DNA of 64,000 nucleotides from Carallia brachiata. Lineage: Eukaryota > Streptophyta > Magnoliopsida > Malpighiales > Rhizophoraceae. Made by a program: the position numbers and the translations under genes. Within the stretch, counting starts at the first letter, position 1. Each line of letters starts with the position of its first letter. The notes beneath the pieces were generated by a model. That model was not told the DNA's origin, made no database searches, and saw nothing but the letters and a program-made list of their open reading frames with translations. Shown here piece by piece: positions 46,141 to 57,555 of this stretch. The DNA is taken from contig JADCRB010000016.1 in NCBI GenBank assembly GCA_021464245.1, positions 4,581,250 through 4,645,249 on the forward strand. Direction: 5' to 3'.

Positions 46141-48766
46141 AAGTAGTCTGCTTTTGTTGTGGTCGTCCTCTTACCTTTTATACTCGCGCGGGGAAGGAGT
46201 ATGCTTTCCAATTGTCATCTCGCCTTTAATACTTGGGCATGTGATAAGTATGTTGTGATTATTGCTGTCTCGCCTCTTACACTCTTTTGGACAGGGAGTC
46301 TGGTTTTGTTGTTCTTGTTGTCTCGCCTTTTATTGTCGTGCAGGCAAGGAGCACGCTTTGTTTTTGCTGCCCCACCTATTACACTTCTGTGAGGAAGCAA
46401 CATGCTTTGTTGTTGCCTTTTCACCTTTTATACTCTGATGGGGGAGGAGTATGGTATGCTACTGCAGTCTCGCCATCTATACTCATGTGTGCAAGGAGTA
46501 TGCTTTTATTGTTGTTGTCGTCTCGCCTATTACACTTGTACGAGCTAGGAGTCTGGTTTTGTTGTTGTTGCCATCTGGCCTTTCATATTCGTGTGGGCGA
46601 GCAACACACATTGTTGTTACCATCTTCCCTTTTATACTCATATGAGCAAAGAGTATGCTTTCTTCTTATTGTCTTGCCTTTTATACTCTTGCGGGCAAGG
46701 AGTCCGCTTTGTTGTTGTTGCTGTCTTGCCTTTTATAGTCGTATGGGCAAGGTGTTTGCTTTTGTTGTTGTTGCCATGTCGCCTTTTATTTTCATGCGGG
46801 CAAGCAGCATGCTTGGTCGTTACCGTGTCGTCTTTTATACTCGTGTGGGCAAGGAGTATGCTTTGTTGTTGCCCTCTCACGTTTTATACTCTTCTAGGCG
46901 AGGAGTCTGCCTTTCTTGTTGTTGCCATCTAGCCTTTCAACTGGTGCTGGCTAGGAGTCTGCTTTGTTGTTATTACGGTCACGCCTTTTATACTCATGCA
47001 GGCCGGCTAGGAGTATGCTTTGTTGTTGTTACGGTCACGCCTTTTATACTCATGCAGGCCGGCTAGGAGTATGCTTTGTTGTTGTTACGGTCACGCCTTT
47101 TATATTCATGCAAGCAAGGAATACACCTTAGTTATTGTGCTTTTTACCTTTTATACTCTTGCGCGGAAGGTGTCGACTTTCGTTGTTGTTTCTGTCTCGC
47201 CTTTTATACTCGTGCACGTGGGGAGTCTGCTTTTGCTGTTGTTGCCATCTCGCCTTTTATACTCGGTCGAACACAGAATGTATTCTTTTGTTGTTGTAGT
47301 TGTCGTCTTTTATTCTTTTGCGGGCAGGGAGTCTTCCTTAGTTGTTGTTGCCGTCTTGCCCTTTATACTTGTACTGGCAAAGAGCATAGTTTGGTTATTA
47401 TACTTTTCGCCTTTTATGCTCTTCCGGGCTAGGAGTCTGATTTTGTTGCTGTTACTGTCTTGCCTTTTATACTCGTACGACAAGTAGTCTACTTTTGTTG
47501 TGGTTGTCCTCTTACCTTTTATACTCGCGCAGGGAAGGAGTATACTTTCCAGTTGTCATCTCGCCTTTTATACTTGGGCATATGATAAGTATGTTGTTGT
47601 TATTGCTGTCTCGCCTTTTACACTCGTTTGGGCAGGGAGTCTGGTTTTGTTGTTCTTGTTGTCTTGCCTTTTATTGTCGTGCAGGCAAGGAGCACGCTTT
47701 GTTTTTGCTGCCCCACCTATTACACTTCTGTGAGGAAGCAACATGCTTTGTTGTTGCCTTTTCACCTTTTATACTCTGATGGGGGAGGAGTATGGTATGC
47801 TACTGCAGTCTCGCCATCTATACTCATGTGTGCAAGGAGTATGCTTTTATTGTTGTTGTCGTCTCGCCTATTACACTTGTACGAGCCAGGAGTCTGGTTT
47901 TGTTGTTGTTGCCATCTGGCCTTTCATATTCGTGTGGGCGAGCAACACACATTGTTGTTACCATCTTCCCTTTTATACTCATATGAGCAAAAAGTATGCT
48001 TTCTTGTTATTGTCTTGCCTTTTATACTCTTGCGGGCAAGGAGTCCGCTTTGTTGTTGTTGCTGTCTTGCCTTTTATAGTCGTATGGGCAAGATCTTTGG
48101 TTTTGTTGTTGTTGCCATGTCGCCTTTTATTTTCATGCGGGCAAGCAACATGCTTTGTTGTTGTCGTCTCGTCTTTTATACTCGTGTGGGCAAGTAGTAT
48201 GCTTTGTTGTTGCCGTCTCACGTTTTATACTCTTCTGGGCGAGGAGTCTGCCTTTCTTGTTGTTGCCATCTAGCCTTTCAACTGGTGCTGGCTAGGAGTC
48301 TGCTTTGTTGTTATTACGGTCACGCATTTTATACTCATGCAGGTCGGCTAGGAGTATGCTTTGTCGTTATTACGGTCACGCCTTTTATACTCATGCAGGC
48401 AAGGAGTACACCTTAGTTATTGTGCTTTTTACCTTTTATACTCTTGCGCGGAAGGAGTCTACTTTCATTGTTGTTTCTGTCTTGCCTTTTATACTCGTGC
48501 ACGTGGGGAGTCTGCTTTTGCTGTTGTTGCCATCTCGCCTTTTATACTCGGTCGAACACAGAGAGTATTCTTTTGTTGTTGTAGTTGTCGTCTTTTATTC
48601 TTTTGCAGGCAGGGAGTCTTCCTTAGTTGTTGTTGTCGTCTCGCCCTTTATACTTGTACTGGCAAAAAGCATAGTTTGGTTGTTATACTTTTCGCCTTTT
48701 ATGCTCTTGCGGGCTAGGAGTCCGATTTTGTTGCTGTTACTGTCTTGCCTTTTACACTTGAGTGTG
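46141..48766 (+). repeat. 1.34-kb tandem duplication in the satellite
   Basis: 46,141-47,481 and 47,482 to about 48,766 carry the same series of about 25 variant monomers with few differences. The offset is 1,341 bp over most of the length. It falls to 1,285 bp after about 47,050 because a 56-bp unit (GCCGGCTAGGAGTATGC with GTTACGGTCACGCC) is present once more in the first copy. Shared oddities include GGGCATGTGATAAGTATG / GGGCATATGATAAGTATG and TCGGTCGAACACAGA. Confidence 0.85.
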
Positions 48767-51700
48767 CATGGGCTTTGGATTTGTTGTTGTTATCATTTTA
48801 CCTTTCACACCTGTACAGGCAAAGAGGATACTATTGTTGTTGTAGTTTTCATTTTTTATGCTCTTGCGGGCAAGCAGTCTGCATTTGTTGTTGTTGCTAT
48901 CTCACCTTTTATACTTGTGAGGGCAAAGAGTTTGGTTTTGTTGTCATTGTTGTCTCGCCATTTACGCTTGTGTGGGCAAGGAGTTTACTTTTGTTGTTGT
49001 GCATTTTGCCTTTTACACTCTTACGGTCAAGGAGTCTACTTTGGTTGTTGCTGCTGTCTCGCCTTTTGTATTTGGGCGGGCAAGGAGTCTGATTTTGTTG
49101 TTGTTACCATCTCGCTTTTTATACTCATGTGGGCAAGAAGTATGCTTTGCAGTTGCCTTTTTGCCTTTTATACTTATGCGGCCAGGGAGTATGCTTTTTT
49201 TGTTGTTGTTGTCTCCCCTTTTATACTCATACAAGCAAGGAGTGCGGTTTTGTTGTTGATACCGTGTCGCCTTTTATACTCAAGTAGGCAAGAAGCACGC
49301 TTTGTTGTTGCAGTCTCCCCTTTTATACTTGTGCGGGTAAGGAGTATGCTTTGTTGTTTGCCATCTCGCCCTTTATACCATTACATGAAAGGAGTCTACT
49401 TTTGTTGTTGCTGTCATTTTGCCTTTTAACTCGAGCGGGCTAAGGGACTGCTTTGTTGTTGTTACCATCTCACCTTTTATACTTGTGCAGGTAAGGAGCA
49501 TACCTTTCCTGTTGTAATTTTTGCCTTTTAGACTCTTACGGGAAAGGACTCTACTTTTGTTGTTGTTGCCGTCTTACCTTTCATACTCTGTGGGAAGGAG
49601 TATAGTTTTGTTGTTGTTACCGTCAGGCTTTTTATACTCGATCGGGCAAGGTGTATAATTTTGTTGTTGCACTTGTCATCTTTTATTCTTTTGTGGGCAA
49701 TAAGTTTGCTTTTGCTGTCGTTGCCGTTGGCCTTTTAGACTCATGTATGCAAAGAGCATACTTTTGTTGCTGTACTTTTCGCCTTTTATACTCTTGCGGG
49801 CAAGGAGTCTGCTTTTCTTATTGTTGCTGTCTCGCCTTTTATACTGGTATGGGCAGGAAGTTTGGGTTTGTTGTTATCGTCTTGCCATTTATACTTGTGC
49901 AAGCATGGAGTGTACTTTTGTTGTTGTACTTTTTTCTTTTTATACCACTGCAAGAAAGGAGTCTACTTTTATTGTTATCACCTCGTCTTTTATACTCGTT
50001 CGGGTAGGGAGTATGCTTTTGCTGTTATTTCGTCTCGTTGTTTACACTCGTGCGGGCTAGGTGTCTTCTTTGCTATTGTTGTCATCTCACCTGTTATGCT
50101 CGTTTATAGTCTTGTTGTCATACTTTATGCTTTTTATACTTTTGTGGGGAAGAAGACTACTTTTGCTGTCATTGGCGTGTCAACTTTTATGGTCGTGCGT
50201 GCAAGGTGTCTAGTTTTGTTGTTGTTGCCATGTTGCCATGTCGCCTTTTATACTCATGCATGTAAGGAGTATGCTTTGTTGTTGTCGTCTTGCGTTTTAT
50301 ACTTGTGTTGGTAACGATTATGCTTTTGTTGTTGTTGCTGTCTCGTCATTTATACTCGTATAAGCGAGGAGTCTGGTTGTGTTGTTGTTATCGTGTCGCC
50401 TTATATTCTCGTGCAAGCAAGTAGCATGCTTGGTTGTTGCTGTCTTGCCTTTCATGCTTGTGCTGGCAAGGAGTATGCTTTGTTGTTGCCAACTCCCCTT
50501 TTATACTCTTGTGGGCAAGGAGCCTACTTTCGTTGTTGTTGCCTTTTGCCTTTTAAATCATGGAGGCTAGAAGTCTATTTTGCTTTTGTTACCGCCTCAA
50601 CTTTTGTACTCTTGGAGGCAAGGAGCATACTTTAGTTGTTGTACTTTTCCCCTTTTATACTCTTGCGGGCAAAGAGCCTACTTCTTTTGTTGTTACCATC
50701 TCGTTTTTTATGCTCGTGATCACTAAGAGCTTGGTTTTATTGTTGAACTTGCTGCCTTTTTTACTCTTGCAGGCAAAGAGTCTGCTTTTGCTGTTGTTGC
50801 TCTCTTGCCTTTTATACTCGTGCGGATTAGGAGTCTGCTTTGCAGTTGTTGCCGTCTCACCTTTTATACCCTTGTGGGCATGGAGTATGATTTTGTTGTT
50901 GTACTTATCGTTTTATATGCTCTAGCAGGCAAGGGGTCTACGTAGGTTGTTGTTCCTATCTAGCCTTTTATACTCGTGTGAGTAAAGAGAGTAGTTTATT
51001 GCTATTACTGACTCGTCTTTTATACTCGTGTGGGCAAGGAGCATGATTTGATATTTCTGTTGTGCCTTTTATACTCGTGCGAGCAAGGTTTATGCTTTTG
51101 TTGCTATTGTCGTCCCGCCTTTTATACTAGTGGAGTCGAGGAGTTTGGCTTTGTTGTTGCTGTCGTCTTGCCTTTTATACTGGTGTGGGTAAGGAGCATG
51201 CTTTGTTGTTGTCGTCTCGCCTTTTATACTCGTGCGAGTAAGAAGCATGCTTTGTTGTTACTGTCTCGCCTTTTATACTCTTACGGGGAAGGAGTATGTT
51301 TTGCTATTGCTGTCTTGCCTTTTGTACTCGTACAGGCAAGGAGTACACTTCTATTTTTATAGTTTTTGCTTTTTATATTCTTGCGAACAAGCAGTCTACT
51401 TTTTGTTGTTGCTATCGGCTTGCCTTTAATACCCATACGGGCAAGGAGTCTGGTTTCATTATTGTTCCTGTCTTGCCTTTATACTTGTGTGGACAAGCCG
51501 CATGCTTTATTTTTATCGTCTCGCCTCTTACACTCATGTGAGGAACGAGTTTGTTTTATCGTTGCCGCCTCATCTATAATACTCTTGCGGGCAAGGAGTT
51601 TGCCTTTGTTGTTGTTGCTGTCTCGCCTTTTGTAGACGTCAGGGCCAGGCGTCTACTTTGCTGTTGTTGTTGTCTCGCTTTTTATACTCGTACGAGCAAG

Positions 51701-52216
51701 GAGTATACTTTTGTTGTTGTACGTTTCGCTTTTTATACTTTTGTGGGCAAGGAGTATGTTTTTTGCTGTTGTTCCCGTCTCACCTTTTATACTTGTGTGG
51801 GTAGGGAGTTTGGCTCTGTTGCTGTTGCCATCTGGCCTTTTATACTCCTGCAGGCAAGGGGTACGCTTTCATTGCTGTACTTTTTGCCTTTTACACTTTT
51901 GTAGACAAAGAGTCTACTTTTGTTATTGGTGTTGTCTCGCCTTTTATGCTTGTGCAGGCAAGGAGTCTTGTTTTATTGTTGTTGTCGTCTTGCCTTTTAT
52001 ATTATATGACGACCAAGGAGTCTGGTTTTATTGTTGTTGCTGTGTTGCCTTTTACACTCGTACGGGCAAGCAGCATGCTTTGTTGTCGTCGTCTCAACTT
52101 TTATGCTTATACGGGCTAAGAGTGTGCATTGTTGTTAACGTCCCCACTTTTATGCTCTGACGAGAAAGGAGTCTGCTTTTGTTGTTGTTGCCGACTAGCC
52201 TTTTAACTCATGCAGG

Positions 52217-52221
52217 CTAAG
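52217..52221. other. Target-site duplication, left (CTAAG)
   Basis: Five bases before the left LTR, inside a GCAGGCTAAG satellite monomer. The right partner at 58,415-58,419 reads CTACG, one mismatch. Joining either copy to the AGTCTAC that follows on the right restores a normal monomer of the GGCTAGGAGTCTAC class, so the duplication is genuine. Confidence 0.8.
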
Positions 52222-53079
52222 TGTCACACGGCTAATTTTTTCACTCAAAATTTCGCCTTATGATGGCGCTAAAGCACATTTAGTTTCAGCCAACCGCACT
52301 CACAATGATTTGCACAATGGAACTTTATAAGTAAGGCACACAACTCACATACTCGAAAGAGACACAAGAGCATATACAGGAACCTTTCCCAACCTTTTGT
52401 TACTTAACTCAAGTAATACAAAAGAACAATCACATGAACTCTCAACAGTGTTTCACTCTTTCTCTCTGAGTGATTTCTCTTTAACTGAGTACAAATGACA
52501 ACCCATAGGGTCTATATATAGCTGACACCCCCAGTTATCTAGGTCTTGGAGATAAATATTATCTCCCCACGATCTCTATCGTGGCTGATAATCCTCATCT
52601 TCCTACGTTCTCATCCGTGACTCGATCCTGATAAGCCTTATCTCCCACGATCATCCATCACTTGATCTCGATAAGTCCTATTTACCCACGATCCTTTGCC
52701 ATGCATGATCTGATGAGCATTATCCTGATGCTTGGCCACCCGGAGAGAGCCACACCTGCACGTCCCAACGTTCCACACGTCGTAGGAGACTCGATCCCAT
52801 GCAGTGCCATGCAGACTTGGCCAATACCCAGTCTTGTGTTTTGGGCTTCTTGGCCCAAGCCCATGGCCCATGTGATGGAGCCCACGAACATGTAGTCCAA
52901 CATCCTTTGTCCAACCCAAGTCTTGGTCCACACTGGGACCCGCATGTCGGCTCGTGCTTACGCTGACCCTCTCAGCTTTCACCTTGTTTCAAGGAGTGCC
53001 CAGCCATTCCAAAGTCCCATGCTGGGAATTGACGCAAAGTGCGCCAACTTTTGCATGCCAAGTGTTCAAGGGGCTAACA
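52222..53079 (-). repeat. 3' LTR of the chromovirus
   Basis: 858 bp. On the element strand it begins TGTTAGCCCCTTGAACACTT and ends AGCCGTGTGACA, giving the usual TG...CA ends. It contains a TATATATA box (52,513-52,520) and the palindromic motifs listed for the 5' LTR, although the outermost GATAAG palindrome is mutated here. The AATAAA of the other LTR is AACAAA here. The Gly-rich end of the pol frame runs 14 bp into this LTR. Confidence 0.95.
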
Positions 53080-53254
53080 AACCACCCCCACCTGTTGAAG
53101 CCAACGTCCTCGTTGGTAGGGTTGATAGGTAGTCTTCCACCAACTTCTCAAACTGCCATAGTGTCACATCTCTTTCCCAGCTCACCTCATTGTCTGGGGC
53201 ATTCTTCCACTTGACCAAGTACTCATCCCGCCTGTTCTTCTAATTTTGTCCCTA
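53066..53254 (-). pseudogene. Chromodomain at the integrase C-terminus
   Basis: After VERILDHRT, two in-frame TAG codons (53,252-53,254 and 53,240-53,242) precede RRDEYLVKWKNAPDNEVSWE and RDVTLWQFEKLVEDYL, a plant chromovirus chromodomain with its WK and WE aromatic positions. Such domains bind modified histone tails and steer integration into heterochromatin, which fits an insertion into satellite DNA. The frame continues through the PPT, encoding a Gly run, and stops at TGA (53,066-53,068) inside the LTR. Apart from the two stops the domain looks complete. Confidence 0.85.
53080..53093 (-). other. Polypurine tract
   Basis: AGGTGGGGGTGGTT on the element strand, directly before the TGTTAG start of the 3' LTR. 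This is the expected place for the primer of plus-strand DNA synthesis. It also codes for part of the pol C-terminus. Confidence 0.85.
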
Positions 53255-54484
53255 CGTTCGGTGGTCCAAAATTCTCTCCACTTCACGCTGGAACTCAGTT
53301 CTGATTGTAGGGGGAGCACGTCGTGATTGTTTCCTTGGACGTTCATCGCCTGCTTCCTCATGGAAGGGCTTCAAGAAACTCACGTGGAAGGTTGGATGTA
53401 CCTTCAACCTTTCTGGGAGTTGCAACCTGTATGCAACATTGCCAACTTTCTTTACTACTGTGAAGGGACCATCATACTTTAGAACCAGCCCACGATGCAC
53501 TGTCTTGCTTCTGATCTTTTTTCCAAATTTGGTGAGTAAGTTTCAGCAACACCTTATCCCCAACCTTCCTCGGTCCGCATACTTTTTCATCCGCCTGGCT
53601 GCCTTGTCCAAGCTATCCTGGGCCTCCTCTAGCCGCTCTTGCTTAGAATGGGCAAACCGGTGGGCTGCTGGACATCTCCCTCCTGAGCTAGTCCTGGCCA
53701 CATCGTTAGGAGTAAGGGGCAGTTGCCCCATAGCTAGCTCAAAGGGACTCATACCTGTGGAAGAGGACTTGTGAAGATTGTAGCAAAATTGGGCCGAATC
53801 TAACAACTCAACCCAATTCCTCTAGCTTGCCGTCATGTAATGCCGAAGATATTCCTCAAGTAGGCCATTGATCCGCTCCGTCTGGCCATCAAACTGAGGA
53901 TGGTTGTCAGTAGAGAATTTTAACTCCGAACCCATCATGTTAAATACTGAGGTCCAGAACCTGCCAATGAAACGAGGATCCCGATCGCTCACAATATCTT
54001 CGGGCAGTCCAAAGTACTTAACTACCTGCTTGTAGAAAAGCTCAGCGGCTGTCTCCGCTTGACATGAAGAAGGGGCAGGAATAAACACTGCATACTTTGA
54101 GAACCGAGCTACCACCACCATGACAGATCCCATGCCATCAATCTTCGGGAATTCACCAATGAAATCCATCGAAACTGACACCCATGGCTTCGTAGGAATG
54201 GGTAGCGACTGAAACAAACCTGCCTCTTTCTACCGCTCCGTCTTGTCCTGCTGACAAGTGATGCACGTCTTGACATATGCCTCAACTTCCATCTTTGGCC
54301 AGTAGTAGTTGCAGGACAGCAAGACCATCATCCTTTCAACACCAGGATGACCAGCCCACTGTGAATCATGAGACTCCCGTAGTATTTCCTTCCTAAGGTC
54401 TGCACCACTGGGAACATATACATGATTACCCTTGGCATGCAATAAATCATTATCGAGCCAGTATCGCCTTACCACCCCCTGACT
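53252..54484 (-). pseudogene. Integrase (zinc finger, DDE core, GPY/F module)
   Basis: The zinc finger is in the segment from 54,475: H36 and H43 (ESHDSQWAGHPG), C71 and C74 (CITC), an HHCC motif. A TAG at 54,230-54,232 follows. The core (54,217-53,822) keeps the three catalytic acids by position: Asp in MDFIGEFP, Asp in SDRDPRF and Glu in QTERIN. A TAG at 53,822-53,824 ends this part. The next segment has LHKSSSTGMSPFELAMGQ, then a frameshift pair around 53,500-53,560 that destroys the DKVLL region. [19 protein letters not shown] is the GPY/F module. In life it would insert the cDNA into chromosomal DNA. The frame differs from the RT frame because of an indel in a run of G at about 54,476-54,484. 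Confidence 0.88.
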
Positions 54485-54937
54485 TGCTGTACCACTTGTT
54501 GATATGTGGCATCATGTGGGGCCTGCTCCCTGATTTTGTCTAGCAAGTCACTCTGCACTTGCGTGAGGGCAGCAACCGTCTCTTGCACTTGTCGACGACT
54601 TACGACATCTGCCACTTGATTTTGCCTTCCTGACTTGTGTTCTCAAGTAAAATCGTACTCAGCCAAGAACTCCTGCCACCGCACTTGCCGTGCAGAAAGC
54701 TTTTTTTGAGTTTGAAAGAATGTGTTAGCCACATTGTCGGTCCGAACCATGAACCTGGTACCTAGCAAATACAGCCTCCATGTTCGAAGGCAATGCACTA
54801 CTGCTAGAATATCCTTCTCATGTGCTGAGTACCGCTACTCTGCATCATTGAGTTTCCAGCTCTCATAGGCAATGGGGTGGTCTTCCTGCACCAACACACC
54901 TCCAATGGCTTTGTCTGAGACGTTAGTTAGCACACTG
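54484..54937 (-). pseudogene. RNase H domain of the chromovirus pol
   Basis: Continuous with RT. It starts at [15 protein letters not shown], where the family has T-D-A-S-D, so the first catalytic Asp is Asn. A TAG at 54,835-54,837 is followed by RYSAHEKDILAVVHCLRTWR (Glu present), RTDNVAN (Asp present), a TGA at 54,643-54,645 and EHKSGRQNQVADVVSRR. The last is the usual NxVADALSR end with A-L changed to V-V. Would degrade the RNA strand of the RNA-DNA hybrid; dead here. Confidence 0.85.
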
Positions 54938-55977
54938 AAAGGCAACTTGAAATCAGGCAACCTCAGGAGGCTCCGTGGACACCGTGCCTTCAATTTGTAA
55001 AAGGCTTCTTGGCAATCTGTGGTCCACCTCCAAGGTCTATCCTTCTTGAGTAAGTCTGTCAATGGGGCCACCTTTTTGGAGTAACCCTGCACAAACTTCC
55101 TGTAGTAGTTAGACAAACCAAGAAAGGATCTCAACTCAGACACTTTGGTAGGGGCCTCCCACTCCACTATTGCCTGGACTTTTCTCTCATCCATTTTAAC
55201 TTGCCCTCGACTCACCCTATGCCCAAGGAACATAATCTCACGCCGGGCAAACTCACATTTTTCCTTTTTCACATATAATTGGTGCTCTCTCAACCTAGAC
55301 AACACCAACCTCAGGTGGGACAAGTGATCCTCCAAGGACTCACTATACACAACAATATCATCCAGATATACAACCACAAAATGATCAATGAAGTCATGAA
55401 ACATATCATTCATTAAATTACAGAAAGAAGTTGGGGCATTAGTCAAACAGTATGGCATCACCAAGAATTCGTAGGAGCCATAGCGAGTGATGCACGTGGT
55501 TTTCTCCTCATCTCCTTCTGCAATCCTGACTTGCCAATCCAGACCGTAGATCCAGCTTGGTGAAATACAGGCTCTCGCCAGCCTGTCAAACAAGTCCGCT
55601 ATCAATGGAATAGGGTACTTGTTCTTTACCGTCACCTTGTTCAGTGCCCTGTAATCAACACACATCCGCAGGGAGCCATCGTGTTTTCTCTGGAACAACA
55701 CTGGGGCACCATATGGCACTTTGGAGGGCTGAATTAGGTCTACATCCAGCGACTCCGTCAACTGCTTCCTCAGTTCTGCCAACTCTAGCGGACTCATGCG
55801 ATATGAGGCTTGTGCTGGTGGTTTGGAATCGGGCACCAAATCAATCTTGTGGTCAGTGGCACGCCTCGGGGGAAGACACTTGGGGAGTTCAGGAGGCATC
55901 ACGTCAGTGAACTTTCCCAACAGATCCGCCACACTGTCAGGCACCTCCGCAACAATACCTTCTTTGATCTCCATCAA
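54835..55977 (-). pseudogene. Reverse transcriptase domain of the chromovirus pol
   Basis: The longest open segment of the element (380 codons). Motifs: [20 protein letters not shown] (residues 83-102), [42 protein letters not shown] (F-G of the family is Y-C), YLDD at 204-207 and [11 protein letters not shown] near 285-295. Residues 136-147 are scrambled: the DNA between about 55,535 and 55,565 still encodes FTKLDLRSG, but in another frame between two compensating indels. The motif A Asp is therefore lost although the frame looks intact. Upstream, the same frame runs back into protease across a single TAG at about 56,020, so the apparent start is not a real start. Confidence 0.92.
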
Positions 55978-56022
55978 AGCCGCAAGGTAGGTGATTTCTC
56001 CCTTTTTCAGGCCATGCTTTAC

Positions 56023-56420
56023 CTACATAGCTGATAGCATACCACCCGACTTTCCACCAATATTGGAAGAAGAAGTGAACGTTCCAACAACGAAACATGG
56101 ATGATCCTCATACATGATCATGAGACCACCCAAGTGAGACAACAGAGCAACTTTTGCACTCACAAAGAAATCAACTCCTAGTATGATATCAAAATCATCT
56201 AACAGAACCACAGTGAAGTTAAGCTTACCAGAGTAATTACCTATAGTTACCTCCACTCCTAGTGCCATACCAAGCACCTCCCGGGCTGACGAATTAACTG
56301 CCTTCATTCGACTCCCGGTCTTGGTGACTTTAGATCCAGTGACTCCACCATCCTCTTACCAACAAAGTTGTGGTAGCACCAGTGTAAGCCATCGCCATAA
56401 ACTCCTTATTACTGAGCCCG
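56023..56420 (-). pseudogene. Aspartic protease of the chromovirus
   Basis: The active-site triad reads Y-T-G-A-T (codon TAC at 56,384-56,386) where retropepsins have D-T-G-A-T, so the catalytic Asp is lost. A one-base deletion directly after it puts the following residues into another frame, used from 56,307 to 56,023. That part has LNFTVVLLDDFDIILGVDFF and LGGLMIMYEDHPCFV, the conserved second half of the domain. Would cleave the Gag-Pol polyprotein; inactive here. Confidence 0.85.
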
Positions 56421-57526
56421 ATCTTCACATACATCAAGCGGGATTGTGAGGCACGTCCAGCTTGCACAACACTCACCAACTGCAGAGGATTGACACGAGA
56501 GGGGCCAACATCGTCTAAGAGGCCACTCTCCTCAGCAACTATGGAAATTAACTTCTCCCGTTTTGGGCACTCCTTGGCCCTGTGTGGTCCATTACATATG
56601 AAACATCCCGAGTTACTTTTGCCTTTACCTTGTTCTTGGTAGACGGCTTTGCCTTTATCCTTGCCGCCACCGTTGTGCTTATCCTTCTTGCCTCCCTTCT
56701 TCTTCTTGCCCTTGTTTTTTGGCTGCTTCCCAGCATCAGAATCAGGAGACTTGTTGATCCGAAAACCAACTAAACCATCAGCCGCAGCCATCGCTGAAGG
56801 AAGGTCCTTCACACCTTGCCTTCTAAGCTCGAGTTGAGCCCAGGGTTGAAGACTGGATAAGAAGTTGAAAAGCTTGTCCTCATCCAACATGTTGTGGGTA
56901 TCAAGCATCAAGGAACTGAATTCCTTCATGTAGTCACGCACCGTACCACTCTGCTTCAACTTGTTCAAGGATTCCCTCGCAACCCATGACTTGTTGTAGG
57001 GTAAGAACTAGTCCTTTAATTCCTTCTTTAGGCTCTCCCACGTCTCGATCTTAGGCCTGCCCGCACTTGCATCGTCATCCAACCGAGTCCGCCACCATAA
57101 CTTGGCGTCCTTGGCTAGATATATGTTGGTTAGATTGACCTTCTCATCGTCTGGCACTCAGGCAGCTTTGAAGTACTGCTCCATATCCTACAAAAAATTC
57201 TCAATCTCTTTGGCATTCCTTGCTCCCTCGAAGGCTTTAGAATCTGACACCTTCATCTTGGTCGAGCCCTCCAGGACACCTCCGCTTGGTTGAGAGGCCA
57301 CAACCTTCCTGAGGATGGCTATTTCTGCTACCATCTCCTCAAGCCGGAAAGTTGTGTTTGAAGAGGCCACCACCTCTTTTTCCCGCTACAGATCGATTAT
57401 GTATTGCTCATGGAGCGCCAATGTCTGGAACACGGTGAAATTTGTATCCGCCGGAAGATCACCGAGTACCTCAAAGAGTTTGGCTATGCGCTCAAGTACA
57501 GCATCAAGGCCCGAACCACCTGTCAT
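56330..57526 (-). pseudogene. Gag of the chromovirus
   Basis: Start chosen at ATG 57,526 (M-T-G-G-S-G-L-D), 16 bp after the PBS. The frame is closed by stops at 57,386-57,388, 57,188-57,190, 57,158-57,160 and 57,008-57,010, each one change from a Gln or Trp codon or similar. It includes a short heptad-rich part (FRLEEMVAEIAILRKVV), DSKAFEGARNAKEIENFL, and LTNIYLAKDAKLWWRTRLDD, the usual retrotrans_gag core with its W-W. The open part from 56,968 has a Lys/Gly-rich basic stretch and a zinc knuckle CFICNGPHRAKEC (56,567-56,605), spacing CX2CX3HX4C. It is in the same frame as integrase; protease and RT lie in another frame because of indels. Structural protein of the virus-like particle. Confidence 0.88.
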
Positions 57527-57541
57527 TGGTCGAATCTTTAT

Positions 57542-57553
57542 GCTTTGATACTA
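57542..57553 (-). other. Primer-binding site, tRNA-Met(i)-like
   Basis: TAGTATCAAAGC on the element strand, two bases after the 5' LTR. It differs at two positions from TGGTATCAGAGC, the sequence complementary to the initiator methionine tRNA end used by most plant Ty3/gypsy elements. Confidence 0.8.
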
Positions 57554-57555
57554 GT

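Larger units (their letters stand above)
35381..52221 (+). repeat. 50-bp satellite array, block 3
   Basis: About 330 monomers of the same family and orientation as blocks 1 and 2. Monomer groups with a TTAGGAGTCT(A/G)CTTTG unit followed by GGCATGGAGTAT recur near 35,535, 39,720, 45,646 and 50,827, which points to old long-range higher-order structure. A truncated or fused unit lies at about 41,400-41,440. The longest open frames of the window (42,063-43,043 and 48,305-49,429) fall here. They are frame-rotating readings of the monomer, not genes. The array ends in a GCAGGCTAAG monomer cut by the chromovirus. Confidence 0.95.

Noticed and set aside
48305..49429. 374-codon open frame, Leu/Cys/Phe-rich, resembling a membrane protein
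   Set aside because: It is built only from satellite monomers, repeats every 49 codons with frame rotation, and has overlapping equivalents in other frames and arrays.
52638..52982. 114-codon frame in the LTR, with a near-identical partner at 57,972-58,316
   Set aside because: Present because the two LTRs are copies. It differs between them at many sites, lies in the U3 region and has no recognisable domain.
53439..53774. 111-codon + strand frame over the integrase region
   Set aside because: Shadow of the integrase on the opposite strand.
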